The position numbers were made by a program, and so were the translations under genes. A stretch of DNA of 19,262 nucleotides from Bacteroidales bacterium (GTDB lineage: Bacteria; Bacteroidota; Bacteroidia; Bacteroidales; P3): contig JALNVJ010000013.1 of assembly GCA_023227645.1 (NCBI GenBank), positions 1 through 19,262 of the forward strand, in the 5' to 3' direction. The notes below the pieces were generated by a model. The model was not told where the DNA came from. It was given only the letters and a program-made list of their open reading frames with translations, and searched no databases. Position 1 is the stretch's first letter, and every line of letters starts with the position of its first letter. Positions 17,921 through 19,262 of the stretch are shown in pieces.

Positions 17921-18780
17921 TGAAATACACAAAGTCTTTTATTAGATTCATTTTTTGGAAATTTTGGTTACTTAGAGCTTGGACAAGAGCAAGGGTATTG
18001 AAAAATGACCAAGATGAATCTGTTTCTATATTTGCAAACGTATTTCTTAATACTATTAGGAAAAAATTAAGTATTGAAGATAAGATTTGGGTCAATAATA
18101 TTGAGTCCATGCGTAAGGAATTTAAAAGAGACTATAGTGAGGTAATAGTAACTGATTATGGAGCAGGGAGTCCAAATCTCAATCGCACAGATAGCCAGAT
18201 GCATATTGGACAAGTATTAAGCACTACAGTATCTTCAATGAACTCTTCCAGTCAATCGCCATTTTGGTCACTACTACTTTACAAAATTATTAGTCAGTTT
18301 AAACCCAAAACAGCCTTAGAGTTAGGTACCAACTTAGGAATATCTGCCGCCTACCAAGGAGCAGCCCTCACCATCTACTCTTCAGGAAAGCTAATAAGCA
18401 TGGAGGGATCGGCATCATTAATTGAAAAATCCAGAAAACACTTTACCTATCTAGGTCTAATTAATATAGAAACGGTAGAAGGACGTTTTTCAGATAACCT
18501 AAGCAAAGTATTGGAAGATCACCATCCAATCGACTATGTCTTTATTGATGGACACCATAACCAAGACGCATTAGTTAACTATTTCAATACCATACTGCCT
18601 CACCTCTCCAATAAGTCTATAATAATAATTGATGATATAACATGGTCAAAAGGAATGAAATTAGCATGGAAGAAAATCAATAATAATGAAAACATCAAGC
18701 TAATTTTCAACCTCAATAAACTAGGAGTATGCTTTATAGACAAAGACAATAAAGTACAGCAAAGGAAAATAAAACTCTAA
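17920..18780 (+). CDS. Class I SAM-dependent methyltransferase
   Basis: This is a predicted Rossmann-fold methyltransferase of 286 residues. The SAM-binding motif I is LELGTNLGISAAY, with Glu134 starting ELGT. The acidic position after beta 2 is ISMEGS. Motif IV-like YVFIDGHHNQDAL contains Asp210, and a later IIIIDDITWSKG contains Asp238-Asp239. This IDGxH...IDDIxW layout resembles the methyltransferase-24 and O-methyltransferase-like groups. Residues 1-115 form a basic N-terminal region without a signal peptide, with an aromatic stretch near the start (FIFWKFWLL) that might associate with the membrane. The ATG shares its A with the stop of the upstream hydrolase gene, so the two are translationally coupled. 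The substrate is unknown. No strong terminator follows. Confidence 0.88.
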   Translation: MKYTKSFIRFIFWKFWLLRAWTRARVLKNDQDESVSIFANVFLNTIRKKLSIEDKIWVNNIESMRKEFKRDYSEVIVTDYGAGSPNLNRTDSQMHIGQVLSTTVSSMNSSSQSPFWSLLLYKIISQFKPKTALELGTNLGISAAYQGAALTIYSSGKLISMEGSASLIEKSRKHFTYLGLINIETVEGRFSDNLSKVLEDHHPIDYVFIDGHHNQDALVNYFNTILPHLSNKSIIIIDDITWSKGMKLAWKKINNNENIKLIFNLNKLGVCFIDKDNKVQQRKIKL

Positions 18781-18975
18781 AAATTTCTTTCTTCATTTCC
18801 CCAATTTTTTTCAAAAACCTTTTATTAATACAGAAATATTGTTGTATTTTGTACTGATCTAAGACTATTGGAAAAGAGTTGTAATGGTAGTCTTCTCAAA
18901 TATTTATTTTAAAAACAACCTCAATAACAATGTGATTTTATATATTAATTATGGCTCACTTGAAATATTTGGGGA

Positions 18976-19262
18976 CTAAGCGAAAAGTTTATAAAGTCTG
19001 AATCGGAAAAAGTCAGTATCAGTAACTCCTCTTAGATTAGCTCTAAAGAATTTGCTCGCAGTTGTATTTGATAGTATGTGCAACGGTATTAAATTCCTTC
19101 AGTTGTAATCTCTCAGTCTTATCTATCCATTTTAAGAGTCTATCCTTTGCATCACTTCTTGAATGAAGTTCGTATATGCTCCTAAATTCTAATATGTGTT
19201 CATATGCCGTTTTTAAGAGAGGATAATGTTTAAATAAAAGCTTGGCTCTTTGTTCTCTTGTA
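18976..19262 (-). pseudogene. Decayed ISL3-family transposase, C-terminal fragment
   Basis: The - strand translates from 19261 as a fragment containing REQRAKLLFKHYP, AYEHILEFRSIY and FNTVAHTIKYN. This resembles the C-terminal half of ISL3-family transposases common in Bacteroidota. The frame meets a stop at 19043-19045. A second - strand frame, readable from about 19059 down to the stop at 18976-18978, continues the family pattern with FFRANLRGV, FFRFRLYKLFA and a stop. The conserved stretch between them, normally an N-A-S-A-E-S-F-N-type segment holding the last catalytic glutamate, is missing. The gene is therefore broken by a deletion and frameshift and cannot be active as it stands. Its 5' part is outside the window. 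No terminal inverted repeat could be recognised in 18781-18975. Confidence 0.8.

Noticed and set aside
18862..18893. Hairpin AGACTA ... TAGTCT after the methyltransferase gene
   Set aside because: It has only 6-7 Watson-Crick pairs plus G-T wobbles, a 14-nt loop and no U-tract directly after it; too weak to call a terminator, and not recognisable as a transposon end.

Overview
The window looks like a chromosomal segment from a low-GC member of Bacteroidota, probably Bacteroidales-like. Four things support this: (1) the gene order of the division and cell-wall (dcw) cluster; (2) start codons preceded by A/T-rich stretches with no Shine-Dalgarno sequence; (3) Bacteroidota-type proteins, namely a long MraY, an FtsZ ending in an N-x-(Y/F)-(I/L)-H-x-N-x-D tail, and M16 and hydrolase proteins whose signal peptides are cut before Gln; (4) a close match to the Bacteroidota -7 promoter element TAnnTTTG ahead of the M16 gene. 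Species-level identity cannot be read from the sequence.

Bases 1-10927, all + strand, hold the distal part of the dcw cluster: murE (5' end cut by the window), mraY, a short ORF in the murD slot, ftsW, murG, murC, ftsQ, ftsA and ftsZ. Gaps are only 3-36 bp up to ftsA, and murC and ftsQ overlap. One long transcript is therefore likely, starting outside the window. ftsZ is separated by 142 bp and may have its own promoter. Together these genes make the lipid-linked peptidoglycan precursor (MurC, MurE, MraY, MurG), polymerise glycan at the septum (FtsW), and build the divisome scaffold (FtsQ, FtsA, FtsZ). A strong bidirectional hairpin terminator follows ftsZ.

The main oddity is the murD position. 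A normal MurD is about 440-450 residues. Here there is a 178-residue intact ORF that resembles only the C-terminal domain of MurD. It lacks the UDP-binding and ATPase domains and has lost most ligand-binding residues. Either the real murD lies elsewhere and this is a retained relic or repurposed domain, or D-Glu addition is done in an unexpected way.

Bases 11052-13271 (- strand) encode a P1B-type copper-exporting ATPase that converges on ftsZ. A 208-bp divergent intergenic region with a 9-bp perfect inverted repeat separates it from a + strand group. That group is a secreted two-copy M16 zinc peptidase, a secreted alpha/beta hydrolase, and a class I SAM-dependent methyltransferase whose start overlaps the hydrolase stop (TAATG).

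Bases 18781-18975 show no gene. The right edge (18976-19262, - strand) holds the 3' end of a decayed ISL3-family transposase gene, with a frame-breaking deletion that removes the catalytic-glutamate motif. No rRNA, tRNA, CRISPR array or riboswitch was recognised.
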